Assembly (NCBI GenBank): GCA_023014485.1
Contig: JAJOZX010008801.1
Coordinates: 62,001 to 126,000 of the forward strand
Source of the DNA: Bathynomus jamesi
Lineage: Eukaryota; Arthropoda; Malacostraca; Isopoda; Cirolanidae
Length of the DNA: 64,000 nucleotides
Direction: 5' to 3'
Made by a program: the position numbers and the translations under genes
Shown: positions 20,978 through 30,330 of the stretch, one piece after another
Position numbering within the stretch: position 1 is the first letter of the stretch
How the letters are laid out: each line of letters starts with the position of its first letter
Notes under the pieces: generated by a model
What the model was told of the DNA's origin: nothing
The model's database searches: none
Seen by the model: the letters and a program-made list of their open reading frames with translations, nothing else

Positions 20978-21975
20978 CACCTAACCCACAAAGCACTGAC
21001 ACGATTCGGTCCGAATGCGGTCCTAGGTGCGAAGCCGCCACACATTGACAGGTCAGAGATCAGCCTGAGCAGATCGGATCGAGTTAACTTAGCACGATTC
21101 CGAAAGGGCTTAGCGATAATCGCCGATATCGTGATATAATCGATCGCCGAGGGAAAAATCGGCGATAATCGCCGCCATTTTTTGGAAAATGATAATAGTT
21201 ATAGAAAAGTTTTTAACAAGTTTTTGATGTAAAATTTTAATTTCCCACAAATTCAGCTGTGAAACTGCGTGATAACGTTTTTCTGTTAATATCAAGGCAA
21301 AAACAACGTTGACTGTTGTATGTTACTATATTTTATGATTGAATGATGTGATTAGGGCTGCAAGTATATTAAATTATTTGTATTGATTGACAAAAGAATT
21401 AGAGAAAAGAATGACACCGGCACTTTCAAAGATGAGGAAAGGATTGTGTCAGACGTTAAACATGCAATGCAACTACGTTTCACAATGTTCCAGCTCCAAC
21501 TGCTTACTGCTGCTGCTGAGAAACGACTTCATAATTAGTGTTCAGGAACATCAACATCTCCACTGTTGTGGCTTGAGGCAGCTCCTGATGTTGGAGGCGA
21601 TCAGCCGTACGAGTGAATTCATTCAATCATCAAATATCGTCAATATCGCGATTATTGTCACGGAAAGTGGCAGCGATTATTATCGTCGGCGATTTTTCGG
21701 CGATTCCCAAGCCCTATTCCGATGTGGACATCACCCCAACTTACAGACATATAAACACAGACTAGACAACTCCATAGACGACACCTGCCACCTGTTCCAG
21801 GACACACCACAATCAGTTGAACACATTATGACAGACTGTACTGCTCTAGCACAACATAGAACACAACACAACATCACTAGTGAGCTGAACCTCTGGTCTA
21901 CTCCGGAGAGGGCGATCAGTTACCTGCGTGCCGCCGGCTTGCTCGATCAGGGTGGGCTCATCGGCTAACCAACAC
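20048..21975 (+). pseudogene. Jockey-like LINE reverse transcriptase and C-terminus, split by an insertion
   Basis: The first frame gives LLPNGVPEGSVLSPTL and LSSYADDITLTS (YADD catalytic box kept), then WRLTHNGLK. A later frame gives TKILGVTCNTSLYFANYI, KQYIRLVMDYASP and MRGAQFMAAATT. The tail frame after 21716 gives CGHHPNLQTYKHRLDNS and IEHIMTDCTALAQHR, and ends with ISYLRAAGLLDQGG. A (CA)n run lies at 20936-20980. A hAT-like element (21105-21715) splits the C-terminal region. The endonuclease and the N-terminal RT part are absent. Confidence 0.86.
21105..21715. mobile_element. hAT-like insertion, TSD ATTCCGAA/ATTCCGAT
   Basis: AGGGCTTAGCGATAATCGCC at the left and AGGGCTTGGGAATCGCCG at the right (read inward) are the ends. 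The 8-bp flanks match at 7 of 8. Removing the element and one flank rejoins the LINE reading (ARFRCGHHP). Subterminal GCGATAATCGC words are repeated at both ends. The part of the plus frame from 21387 that lies inside the element has no motif I know. Confidence 0.8.
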
Positions 21976-21999
21976 ACAACGACAACAATATATATATAT

Positions 22000-22059
22000 C
22001 GCTCAACATCCACCCGGCAACGCCGGGTCGCTCTGCTAGTTATATATATATATTATATA

Positions 22060-22098
<39 letters not shown>
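22000..22098. repeat. CCCGGCAACGCCGGG module and TA tracts
   Basis: Reverse complement of the module at 15838-15870, bracketed by TA microsatellites. It follows the end of the Jockey-like LINE within about 40 bp. Confidence 0.6.
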
Positions 22099-22102
<4 letters not shown>

Positions 22103-22250
22103 ATGTCCAAGGGAAGGAAAAGGAAAGCAATGCTGGATGATTTGGAGGCAGGCAGGAGCTATCTTGAGATGAAAAGGATAGCTCAGGATAGAACACTTTG
22201 GCGGGACACATGAGTTGGACCTGCCTGATAGACAGGACACGATGGATGGA
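22103..22250 (+). pseudogene. LINE 3'-end fragment (same family as 13850-15690)
   Basis: Reads RKRKAMLDDLEAGRSYLEMK and AQDRTLWRDT, then gagttggacctgcctgatag, matching 15530-15680. It starts abruptly at a TA tract, as expected from 5' truncation. Confidence 0.8.
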
Positions 22251-22255
22251 TAGAG

Positions 22256-22258
<3 letters not shown>

Positions 22259-22304
<46 letters not shown>
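22259..22304. repeat. (TA)n microsatellite
   Basis: Pure TA of about 45 bp between the LINE fragment and the dimeric SINE. Confidence 0.85.
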
Positions 22305-22308
<4 letters not shown>

Positions 22309-22312
22309 TAAA

Positions 22313-22592
22313 ACCTTTGGTTAGCTTCTGCCCGAATTGTTCATTCTGACGAAGGTCAAGCTTTTCACTCCTTAGACCTACAGCTTAACGTGGAATCCGA
22401 ACCACGCCCCACCAGCAGCCCAGCGTCTTAACCATTAGGCCACCCAGGGTACTCATTTATCTACCAACCACTTTATTGTGTGGAAGGCTGAACAGCTGGG
22501 TTTTGCTGCGCGCCGGCTGCTGTCACCGGGTCTCGAACCCGGGGCCAATGGATTCGTAGTCAGCGACGCTATCCACTACACCACCGAGCCGT
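22313..22592 (-). mobile_element. Dimeric tRNA-derived SINE, second copy
   Basis: Same order as at 3690-3986. On the minus strand unit 1 has a GGTGGTGTAGTGGAT A-box region and GGTTCGAGACC B-box; unit 2 has GGTGGCCTAATGGTTAAGAC and GGTTCGGATTCC. A 13-bp piece (gctgctgtcaccg) is added near the end of unit 1. TA repeats border both ends. Confidence 0.83.
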
Positions 22593-22679
22593 ATATATAT
22601 ATATGTATATATATATATATACGTAATGACGTAATAATCTTAATGACGTCATTTCATTTTTTAAAATTAATTATTTAAT

Positions 22680-23564
22680 TTATTAACAGCCAGGTGCATA
22701 ACCTCGGGACCTAATCAGTATGTGTGTGAAGTTTCATGGTTATAACTGCGTCCTTTTATTATTATAGACTAGTACAGTTCCCGTCACTTCGCTGACGGTT
22801 AGACAGGCTAAACTACAAAAAAAGAACCCAGCCGTGAAAATTTTGAGCTTCACATTGTGTCAACATTTCTGAATCTGGTATCTCCCAAAACCTCCTCACC
22901 CCCATTCATACAACTTGGGGGCTAACCCCTTCCCCCATTACCCCCACCCCTCCCCATTACCCCCACCCCTCCCCATTACCACACCCATCCCCCATTACCC
23001 CCACCCCCACCCTTCCGCCCACCCCAACCCTTCCCCCCACTCCCCCCTTCCCCCCCACCCTCACCCTTCCCCCATTGCTAAACTACAGAAAAGAACACAG
23101 TCATGAAAATCTTGAGCTTCACATTGCCGCCCGTAATACAATTTCTGAATTTTTTTTACAATTTCTGAATTTTTTTCTCAATTTTTTCTCACAATTTCTG
23201 AAAGTGTGACGGACGGACGGACGGACGGACGGACGGACGGACAGCTCTCTTATTATAGTATAGATTATTATTACGGGCACAATGTGAAGCTCAAGATTTT
23301 CATGACTGTGTTCTTTTCTATAGTTTTATTGACCAAATAATTAGTCATGAAAATCTTAAGATTCAGAAATCTTGACACAATGTGAAGCTCAAAATTTTCA
23401 CGGCTGCGTTCTATTCTGTAGTTTAATCGCGGTGCTGGGGCCTTCGGGCACAGTAATTTTAATTATTTAATTTATTAACACCCAAGTACACAACCTGGGG
23501 ACCTAATCAATATATGTGTGAAGTTTCATGTTTGTAACTGCTTCCATTCTGGAGTTATGGCTGG

Positions 23565-23602
<38 letters not shown>

Positions 23603-23640
23603 CTTTTATTATAAGTATAGATTATAGATATCTGCAGTTA
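22680..23640 (+). repeat. Composite of SINE/RTE-like tails, C-rich tract and (ACGG)n
   Basis: 22685-22775 and 23470-23615 share the ggtgcataacctcgggacc type head and gtgaagtttcatg text; the second ends in (CA)n and tccttttattataagtatag. 22860-23080 is a CCCCA-rich tract. 23209-23241 is (ACGG)n. Blocks with gaaaatcttgagcttcacat occur in both orientations, giving an inverted arrangement around 23250. The C-rich frame at 22915-23106 is low complexity, not a gene. Confidence 0.55.
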
Positions 23641-23989
23641 TGGATTGTAATAATTGCAAATGACATTTGTAGCTTGAAACTGGATGGGAACAAAATTTAG
23701 AAGAAATACATATGCCTATTTTACAATGATTTCTGTATAATTTTTGTTTAGAGATTCTTTTTAAACGTAAACTAACTTATTTTTATACTTTATTAATTCA
23801 TTATATTATTTATATTAGAATAATATTGCTTCCCAATATATTGCTTCCCAAAAATAGACATTACGCAACCAATTACAGTTACATTACAATAGTTTAAAAT
23901 ATTTAGAGATTAGCTAGTCGAGAAAATGTAAATTTTATGGACAACTTAACTTATTATGCTTTGCCACTTTTTGTGAATGTAAAATATTT

Positions 23990-24320
23990 GGATCACCTGA
24001 AGATCAGGGCCCCAGCCTTCTTTAGTTAGCCTTATAAGGCTAACTAACGAAAATATCACGACCTAACCTAACCAATCGTTAGGTCAACTGTACACCCTTG
24101 ACGATTGGTTAGGTTAGGTCCTGATATTTCATTAATTAGTCTAGATTACCAACCTCTTTCTAACCAACCAACCTTTCTCTTTTTAACATATTGCTTCCCA
24201 GTGTTAATCACTTTAACATATTGCTTCCCAGTGTTAATCACTTTAACATATTGCTTCCCAGGAGGGATCACTTTAACATTGCTTCCCGAATGCTTTGGAA
24301 GCAATATGTTAAAGTGATCC
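23990..24320. mobile_element. Recombinant GG-end element with mismatched ends
   Basis: The left end is type D (GGATCACCTGAAGATCA) with its left arm and most of the module pair. The right part is replaced by a 30-bp unit (ttaacatattgcttcccagt...) repeated about three times and a different end, GGATCACTTTAACAT, present as a 56-bp inverted pair at 24265-24320. No 8-bp duplication joins the two sides. Confidence 0.65.
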
Positions 24321-24904
24321 GGTGAAACGTTACTAGATTCACAGACAAGTAGTAGGTTATTAGGTTATCATTACTATGTTTATATTGGCAATGAGTTTTA
24401 ATACATTTGGAAGTTTAATCTTCAGTGGAAATATCTAATGAGTCCACGACGGAATAATGAGCATGTTAATAGTTTCGTACAAAAAGGTTTTCAAATGAAA
24501 ATTTTAATAAGCCAACTAGCTTATTAAGCGGCAACCTAGCCGCGAATGTGAAGCTCAGAATTTTGATGGCTGTGGTCTTTCGTAAATATATTGACCGACT
24601 GGCTTTGGGTTTTACAAAAGTGTATGAAATTTTGTGTAGAAGCGTTGAAGGACTAAAGCAAATTGTGGGCTTTGATATTTATCACAGACTTTCCAAGCAA
24701 AAACAGTCACGAGGAATGAGAAGAGTCGTGATTGATTAGTTGATACTGACCAATCACACTTGGTTTTTCAATCATTTAAAGCTAAAAAGAAAAGAACTCA
24801 ACTTGTATATTTGGCAGAATTATGTAGGAGGAAAAGGAGTTTTATTAAGACAGTGAAAAAAATGTTAATTAAAACAAAAGGTAGCACAGTATAGGAGGTT
24901 ACGC

Positions 24905-24905
<1 letters not shown>

Positions 24906-24943
<38 letters not shown>
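24906..24943. repeat. (CT)n microsatellite at a LINE 5' junction
   Basis: About 19 pure CT units immediately before the CR1-like LINE. The oppositely oriented LINE copy at 59151-60920 also starts at such a tract. Confidence 0.9.
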
Positions 24944-24944
<1 letters not shown>

Positions 24945-26630
24945 AGGACACCCGCGTCATCCCCGAGCCAGGCGTCAGACACAAAGGTGCTGGCCTGGAT
25001 AGTGTGCGGTGTACCGCGACAGTTCTTGCCGATAGAATAAACAAACTGAACCCGTTTAAGGCTCCTGGGCCAGACCAGTTCCTCCCCAGAGTGTTGCGGG
25101 AGGTGCGCGACCAGGTGGTTCCCCACCTGGCTACAGTCTTCAACAAATCGTTGGAGACGGGCCATGTGCCTGGTGACTGGAGGGAAGCCAACGTGACCCC
25201 TATCTTTAAGAAAGGGGATCACGAAAGTCCAGGGAACTATCGTCCCATTAGTCTCACTTCGGTTGTAGGTAAATTATTAGAGGGGATAATAGCGGATAGG
25301 ATCGTTGACCATTTGGATTCCTACAAGCTGCTTGGGGACTCTCAACATGAGTTTAGACGGCATAGGTCGTGTCTCACCAACTTGCTCGAGTTTTTCCACG
25401 TCATGTTGAGTGAGTATGATGAGAGTAGGGCGATTGATATACTTTATCTCGACTTTGAGAGAGCCTTTGATAAGGTACCTTACCGCCGGCTAATGGCGAA
25501 AGTGCGCGCGCTGGGTATCGGTGGGTAAGTAGGTAGGACTGGTAGGTGGATTGGAAACTGGCTGAAGAATAGGCGGCAGAGGGTTGTAATTAAAAGGGCT
25601 AGTTTGGGTTGGGCCTCGGTCACTAGCGGGGTTCCTCAGGTTTCCGTTTTGGGGCCACTGTTGTTTATCATTTACATAAATGATATCGACGCTAGCATCG
25701 TCAGTAGGATCGCCAAATTCGCTGATGACACCAAGCTTGGGGCCAATGTTGGGACGCCCGAAGCGATTGAGCAACTGCGTGCGGACCTACATGGGATAGG
25801 AGAGTGGGCCAAAAAATGGCAAATGCCGTTTAACTTGGGTAAATGCAATGTGATGCACATTGGCTACGCCAATCCCTCAAGTTGGACTACTCGATGTTGG
25901 GAAGTAATATCGAGGCCACTGATTTGGAAAAGGACTTGGGTGTGCTATATTATCAGCGACCTTAAGTTTACCAAACAGTGCGTAGAGGTGGAAAAGAAAG
26001 CCCAGAAGCTGTTGGATTATATCAGGAGTCAATTTCGATTTCGGAACAAGGAGATTGTGCTCTCTCTACAATTCCCTGGTTCGGCCGCATCTGGGGTATG
26101 CTATGTAGTTCTAGTCACCCACCCTCAGGAAAGATATTGAGAGGCTGGAGCGAGTCCAGGCGAGGGCGACAAAGTTAATCCCTTCCGTTAGGCATATTGG
26201 CTACAATCGACGCTTACGCGCCCTAAATTTGTTTTCGCTGGAAACTCGGAAGCTGCGCGGTCAAGTCATCGAGGTTTTCAAGCTCTTACACGGGTTCAAC
26301 GATGTCGATTTTAGAAGCATGTTTAGTTTAAACGATAACTCAACTCGCAACAACGGTTGGAAGTTGGATCCGAAACGGTTTAGGACTAGTGTGTGTAGGA
26401 ATTACTTTACGTATAAGATCTGTGACACGTGGAACAGGCTATCTTCAGAACTTGTGAACAGTTCTGTGGATTAGTTCAAGAAAAGGTTAGACCAAATCTT
26501 GCACACTATTTGATGGTGTAGGAATTTTTCCATGGCACCCGTTGCCATTGGTACCTCCTCGGTATGGGCCGCAAGGCCTTTTGAGGTACTTCTTTTCCTT
26601 GTAACTCCTTGTAACTCTCTCTCCCGACTG
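24944..26630 (+). pseudogene. CR1-like LINE, reverse transcriptase to 3' end
   Basis: The frame at 25004-25528 has KLNPFKAPGPDQFLPRVL, GDWREANVTPIFKKGDHESP and NYRPISLTSVVGKLLE, then LGDSQHEFRRHRSCLTNL and LYLDFERAFDKVPYRRL. After a frameshift come GVPQVSVLGPLLFIIYINDI and IAKFADDTKLG (FADD kept), and later LNLFSLETRKLRGQVIEVFK. The 3' end is ccgcaaggccttttgaggta with ccttgtaactctctctcc. 5' truncated at (CT)n. Several frameshifts make it inactive. The paralogue at 59151-60920 is close in sequence. Confidence 0.88.
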
Positions 26631-26639
26631 CAAGGCTGT

Positions 26640-27108
26640 TGGTGGTATCCCGACGAGTACTAAAAAATTAGTTGTTGACGGTATCCTGGAGAGATGGGTA
26701 AAACTTCAGTTTCTGCCCTTGGATTGTTTTTTTTTATTAATACACATGTTTAATGTTTTAATTTCGTTATTAAAAGGTGCGATTGTTTATTGAATTGTTT
26801 ATAGATTTTCTCATTGAAATAAGGAACTTCATTTCTAATAGTCGGAATATTTGAAACAGATTCAGGATAGTCCAATAAGAAGTGGTACTCATCAGGGAAT
26901 GAAGGGAGAAGGCGAGATGACGAAAATATATATATATATGTACAAAGGGACAAAGAATAAAAAGATTTGCACATGTTTAGCAAGAGTTGATTAAAGGCAA
27001 AAGGCATTTTAACAGGATATTGTCAATTTCCTTGTGAGTTTGCACCATTCATTCATTCATTTCACGTGATTAATCGTGAAATTCATCCCATATACCTCGT
27101 ATACACAC

Positions 27109-27130
<22 letters not shown>
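26640..27130. other. No feature recognised
   Basis: AT-rich sequence with two short TA runs. The minus frame at 26750-27007 includes microsatellite and has no motif. Confidence 0.4.
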
Positions 27131-27137
<7 letters not shown>

Positions 27138-27143
<6 letters not shown>

Positions 27144-27295
27144 ATTATTTCACGAAAGTAACACGTGAAAAATATTTATGATGAATAAAACATCGAAGGA
27201 AAGGAAACACAGAGTGGTGCTCAAGCGCTTTCGTCTAATGACATCCTCAGGAACACTGAAGTAAATAAAGAGTTCAAGACTATATATAGGTTACA

Positions 27296-27342
<47 letters not shown>

Positions 27343-27533
27343 TGTGGGAGGAGCATACAAATTTGTAAGGAAAACTACCAATTTTAGCACTTTGCCCGAA
27401 TTCAACACAAAATCAAATGGATTGTTTACAACTAATTTTATAGATAATGCCTGAATGATTATATAGGTCACAAAAAAATAAAAATAAATTGAAAAATAAA
27501 AATTGTGAAAGGAGCATACAAATTTATAAGGGA
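27138..27533 (-). pseudogene. Penelope-like 3' end (family B)
   Basis: On the minus strand the end CCTGAGGATGTCATTAGACG (about 27253-27234) through CACGTGTTACTTTCGTG to 27138 matches 7698-7805. Upstream text (ttgtatgctcctcccaca) matches 7625-7645. A TA tract (27303-27331) interrupts it. No RT is left. Confidence 0.75.
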
Positions 27534-27759
27534 ACGCGAGTAAAGAGACAAATCCGATTTGAATTATATTAAACACGAGAGAAAATGGACGAGTAATATT
27601 TATTACAGGTACTTTTTATAACAACTGTATAGTCGATAGTAAGGTTTAGAAGAAGCGCTGAAAATGTTTTTAAGAGTTAAAAAACATGTTGAAACTACTT
27701 TAAACCAGTTCAAATCGGTTTTGTCTCTTCACTCGCGTTACTTTATTTATCACACCCTC
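27534..27759. mobile_element. Tc1-like MITE copy with one damaged end
   Basis: GCGAGTAAAGAGACAAATCC at the left and the inverse of AAAGTAACGCGAGTGAAGAG at the right match the MITE at 45416-45651. The left terminus is lost where it abuts the Penelope fragment; the right end reads tatcacaccct. Confidence 0.75.
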
Positions 27760-28595
27760 TATATAAATAAAAAAATAAATAGATTTTTTTCTGAAGCGCT
27801 TGGTTTTCTTTTACTTACGTCATAATGTTTTTACCTCTCAAATTCGTTATTTTTCTCCAAAGCCCAAAAATTTTTATGTCACTAAAAAGACAAACAAATT
27901 TCACCTTCACGTATACAATATTTTGATTATATGAAAATATTTGGTGGATAAGTACAGAAAATGGGGTAAAGATGCTCGCCTTTCCTGAGCAATTTCCATG
28001 CGAAAAAATTTATATTCCCTTCACCAAGACTTGAAGGAACGACAACGTTGCCACATTTCAGTAAAAAGACCACAGTTTTATATAATACGCATTTACATCA
28101 CTGTTTATTTCTACAATTTTGGCAACATTGCCCATAAGAGCGCCCTCATTTTCTGTTTGTATTACTATGGAAATATATTCATGTTAATTCCTTAGCCTGT
28201 GACGCCTTAGGAATACCGTATATATATATATATATATAATCGACTCTGGCTAAGGTAGCCCAGGCTCATGCTCCCCCCCCCCCCCCCGACCTCATTGGGG
28301 GATATGGAAGATAGATGTTACCTTTTTAATTCATTGTTTGTAGCCATGAAATCAAAATTATGTACGTTTTTGATGGAGCGTCTGTACAAATAGAATGTAA
28401 TTGCGTCTTAACGTACTTCAGTCAAATTTTAGGAAAGTTTACTTGGCACTTTTGATCTGGTTTTATTTTGTTCAGTGCATATTATAAAGTTCAGAATTAT
28501 GTGGTTTTTTTTTTAAATACATTTATTATTATTCTCTGGGAAAAACGAAGAAGCAAACCTTTTTAAAAATGTTGATCAAAACCAATATTGTACTG
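27760..28595. other. No gene; poly-C tract
   Basis: AT-rich with a C16 run at 28272-28287 and a TA run at 28219-28238. No motif is seen in the short frames. Confidence 0.4.
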
Positions 28596-28807
28596 GGTGC
28601 TGGTTAAGTGTGCGGTCTACCTACGATTGGTTAGGTTTAATCATGATATTTTCGTTAAAACTAACAAAAATATCATGACTAAACCTAACCAATCGTCAAG
28701 GGCGATTGACAATGGGATGTAAACAAACAATTAGTAAACAAGATAAGAAGCTATAATTAAAAGGTAGACCGCCGAATCGTAGGTAGACCGCACACTTAAC
28801 CAGCACC
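28596..28807. mobile_element. GG-end foldback element (type A), TSD TTGTACTG
   Basis: The end GGTGCTGGTTAAGTGTG plus CGGTCTACCTACGATT is a perfect 33-bp inverted repeat. TTGTACTG is a perfect 8-bp duplication (28588-28595, 28808-28815). The module lies as an inverted pair joined by CGTTAAAACTAAC. The right side has a spacer (gggatgtaaacaaacaatta) shared with type B at 9049. Inner arms match type B; the outermost 17 bp do not. Confidence 0.9.
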
Positions 28808-29299
28808 TTGTACTGTATGAAGTTTCCTCGCTGATCAGTCTTAGCAATACTTTTTTTTACTTCTAATTTGAAATTTCGCATTATCTCGCATGAGGTAAGA
28901 TATACTGTAATATTGCTAGGTTATGAATGTTAAGTTGAATGGGAATTAATGACAAAAAAGAACCAAGGTTTTTCAAACAAGTTGAAAACTTAATCAAGAC
29001 AAAATGAAATTGGCACAACTGATGATGGGAGCAGAGGTGTGGAAGACCATCAAAGGTGTCGCAATCTGATATTAAACACCTAAAAATTAGATCAGTGATG
29101 TAAATCCATAATTACATTCTATTTGTATAGATTTTCCATCAAACCATTAATAATTTTGGTTTTACGTTTACAAAGAATGAATAATTATAGTCAGTAAAAT
29201 TCTTTACTGAATCCATATCGTCACCCGTATATATATATATATAATGTCAAATCTTTAGATTTCAACATATCCTCCATCTTGAGGATACAATGTTCAACC

Positions 29300-29471
29300 A
29301 TATGAAAATAAAAACCCACTCTAATAGACAGAGTTTATTTCCACGACAGTTTCGACGCCCACTGGCATCCTCCTCGGGTGTTTCTGTATCCACCCGAGGA
29401 GGATGCCAGTGGGCGTCGAAACTGTCGTGGAAATAAACTCTGTCTATTAGAGTGGGTTTTTATTTTCATAT
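29300..29471. repeat. Perfect palindrome, 81-bp arms, 10-base loop
   Basis: 29300-29380 and 29391-29471 are exact reverse complements around the loop tttctgtatc. The arm read outward begins CACCCGAGGAGGATGCC, then GGGCGTCGAAACTGTCGTGG, then aaataaactctgtc. A GAAAC block after a short hairpin is common in Penelope-type 3' ends, so this may be two 3' ends head to head; that is inference. Zero mismatches implies a recent origin or ongoing homogenisation. Confidence 0.9.
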
Positions 29472-30330
29472 TTTGACCTTCACGTAGAAAAAATGAAGTT
29501 TTTCGCATTTATTAATGTTCAACCATATTTTGCAAGAATTGAAGCACATTTTCGTTTTGATGTGGGATTTGGCAGAGTGTTGCTTCGATCGATTTACGTC
29601 TTCATTTATGTCAGATGTTGAGGTTATGTGGCGTAAACGATGCTTTTTACATGACCCCTTAGAAAGAAGTCTAAAGAGGTTAGGTTGGGTGAATTTTGTG
29701 ACCATGGGAATTTTTCCTCTTCTCGCAATCTATTTTGATGAAATTCGGTTCAAAAATTGTTAATGATCAAAGCATAGTGACAGGGTGCTTGATCATGTTG
29801 GAAAATTGTTCGGGTCACAAGATTTATTAAGGCCATGAGTTTAGGGAGAAAAGTTTGGTCGCTTCCTCAATCAAGAAAGATCCAGTGGCTGTTGTAGGGC
29901 GTGCCACGCAGTGACCTCAAGAGAGTCTCTGATGATGTCAAACCTCATTTCGTTTGTTGTGGCGATTGACATTGCCACCCAGATGAAAATGTCGCTTCAT
30001 CCGAGAAATGTTATCCCTTCAAAGAAGTCTCAGAGCCTAACGACATTATCCTCTTTTATTAAGTCCTCGACAGTTTTAATTTTGTAAACGCGTTTAAGCA
30101 ACTTTTACAATTTTACGCACCGTTGATATTAGAATGTTTATCTCGTTCGAAGCAAAAGTAAACTATTTTCTCGTTTTTCTTTGAAATGCATCCGAAACCA
30201 GTTGCTTCATTTTCTTCATCGATCGTTGGTGTACCAAAACGTTTCTTATTATTCACTGATCAGTGATCACCTTTGTTTGTTTACATTTTTTAATCCACTT
30301 TCTCGTAATTGGTTCCCAATTTTCGTCTTA
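29472..30330 (-). pseudogene. Decayed Tc1/mariner-type transposase
   Basis: Across frames on the minus strand the three catalytic blocks appear in order: FSDEATFSSGW (about 30008-29975), FQHDQAPCHYA (about 29803-29770) and SPNLTSLDFF (about 29685-29655). Upstream lies GTPTIDE near 30235. All three catalytic D positions (SDE, QHD, LDF) are kept but the frame is broken many times. The adjacent palindrome directly borders its 3' side. The N-terminal helix-turn-helix is not clear. Confidence 0.72.

Noticed and set aside
20755..21045. Cysteine/valine-rich minus-strand frame
   Set aside because: Comes from the CA microsatellite inside the Jockey-like LINE read on the wrong strand.
22915..23106. 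Proline/histidine-rich protein
   Set aside because: The frame is read from a CCCCA-rich low-complexity tract between repeat tails; no conserved motif.
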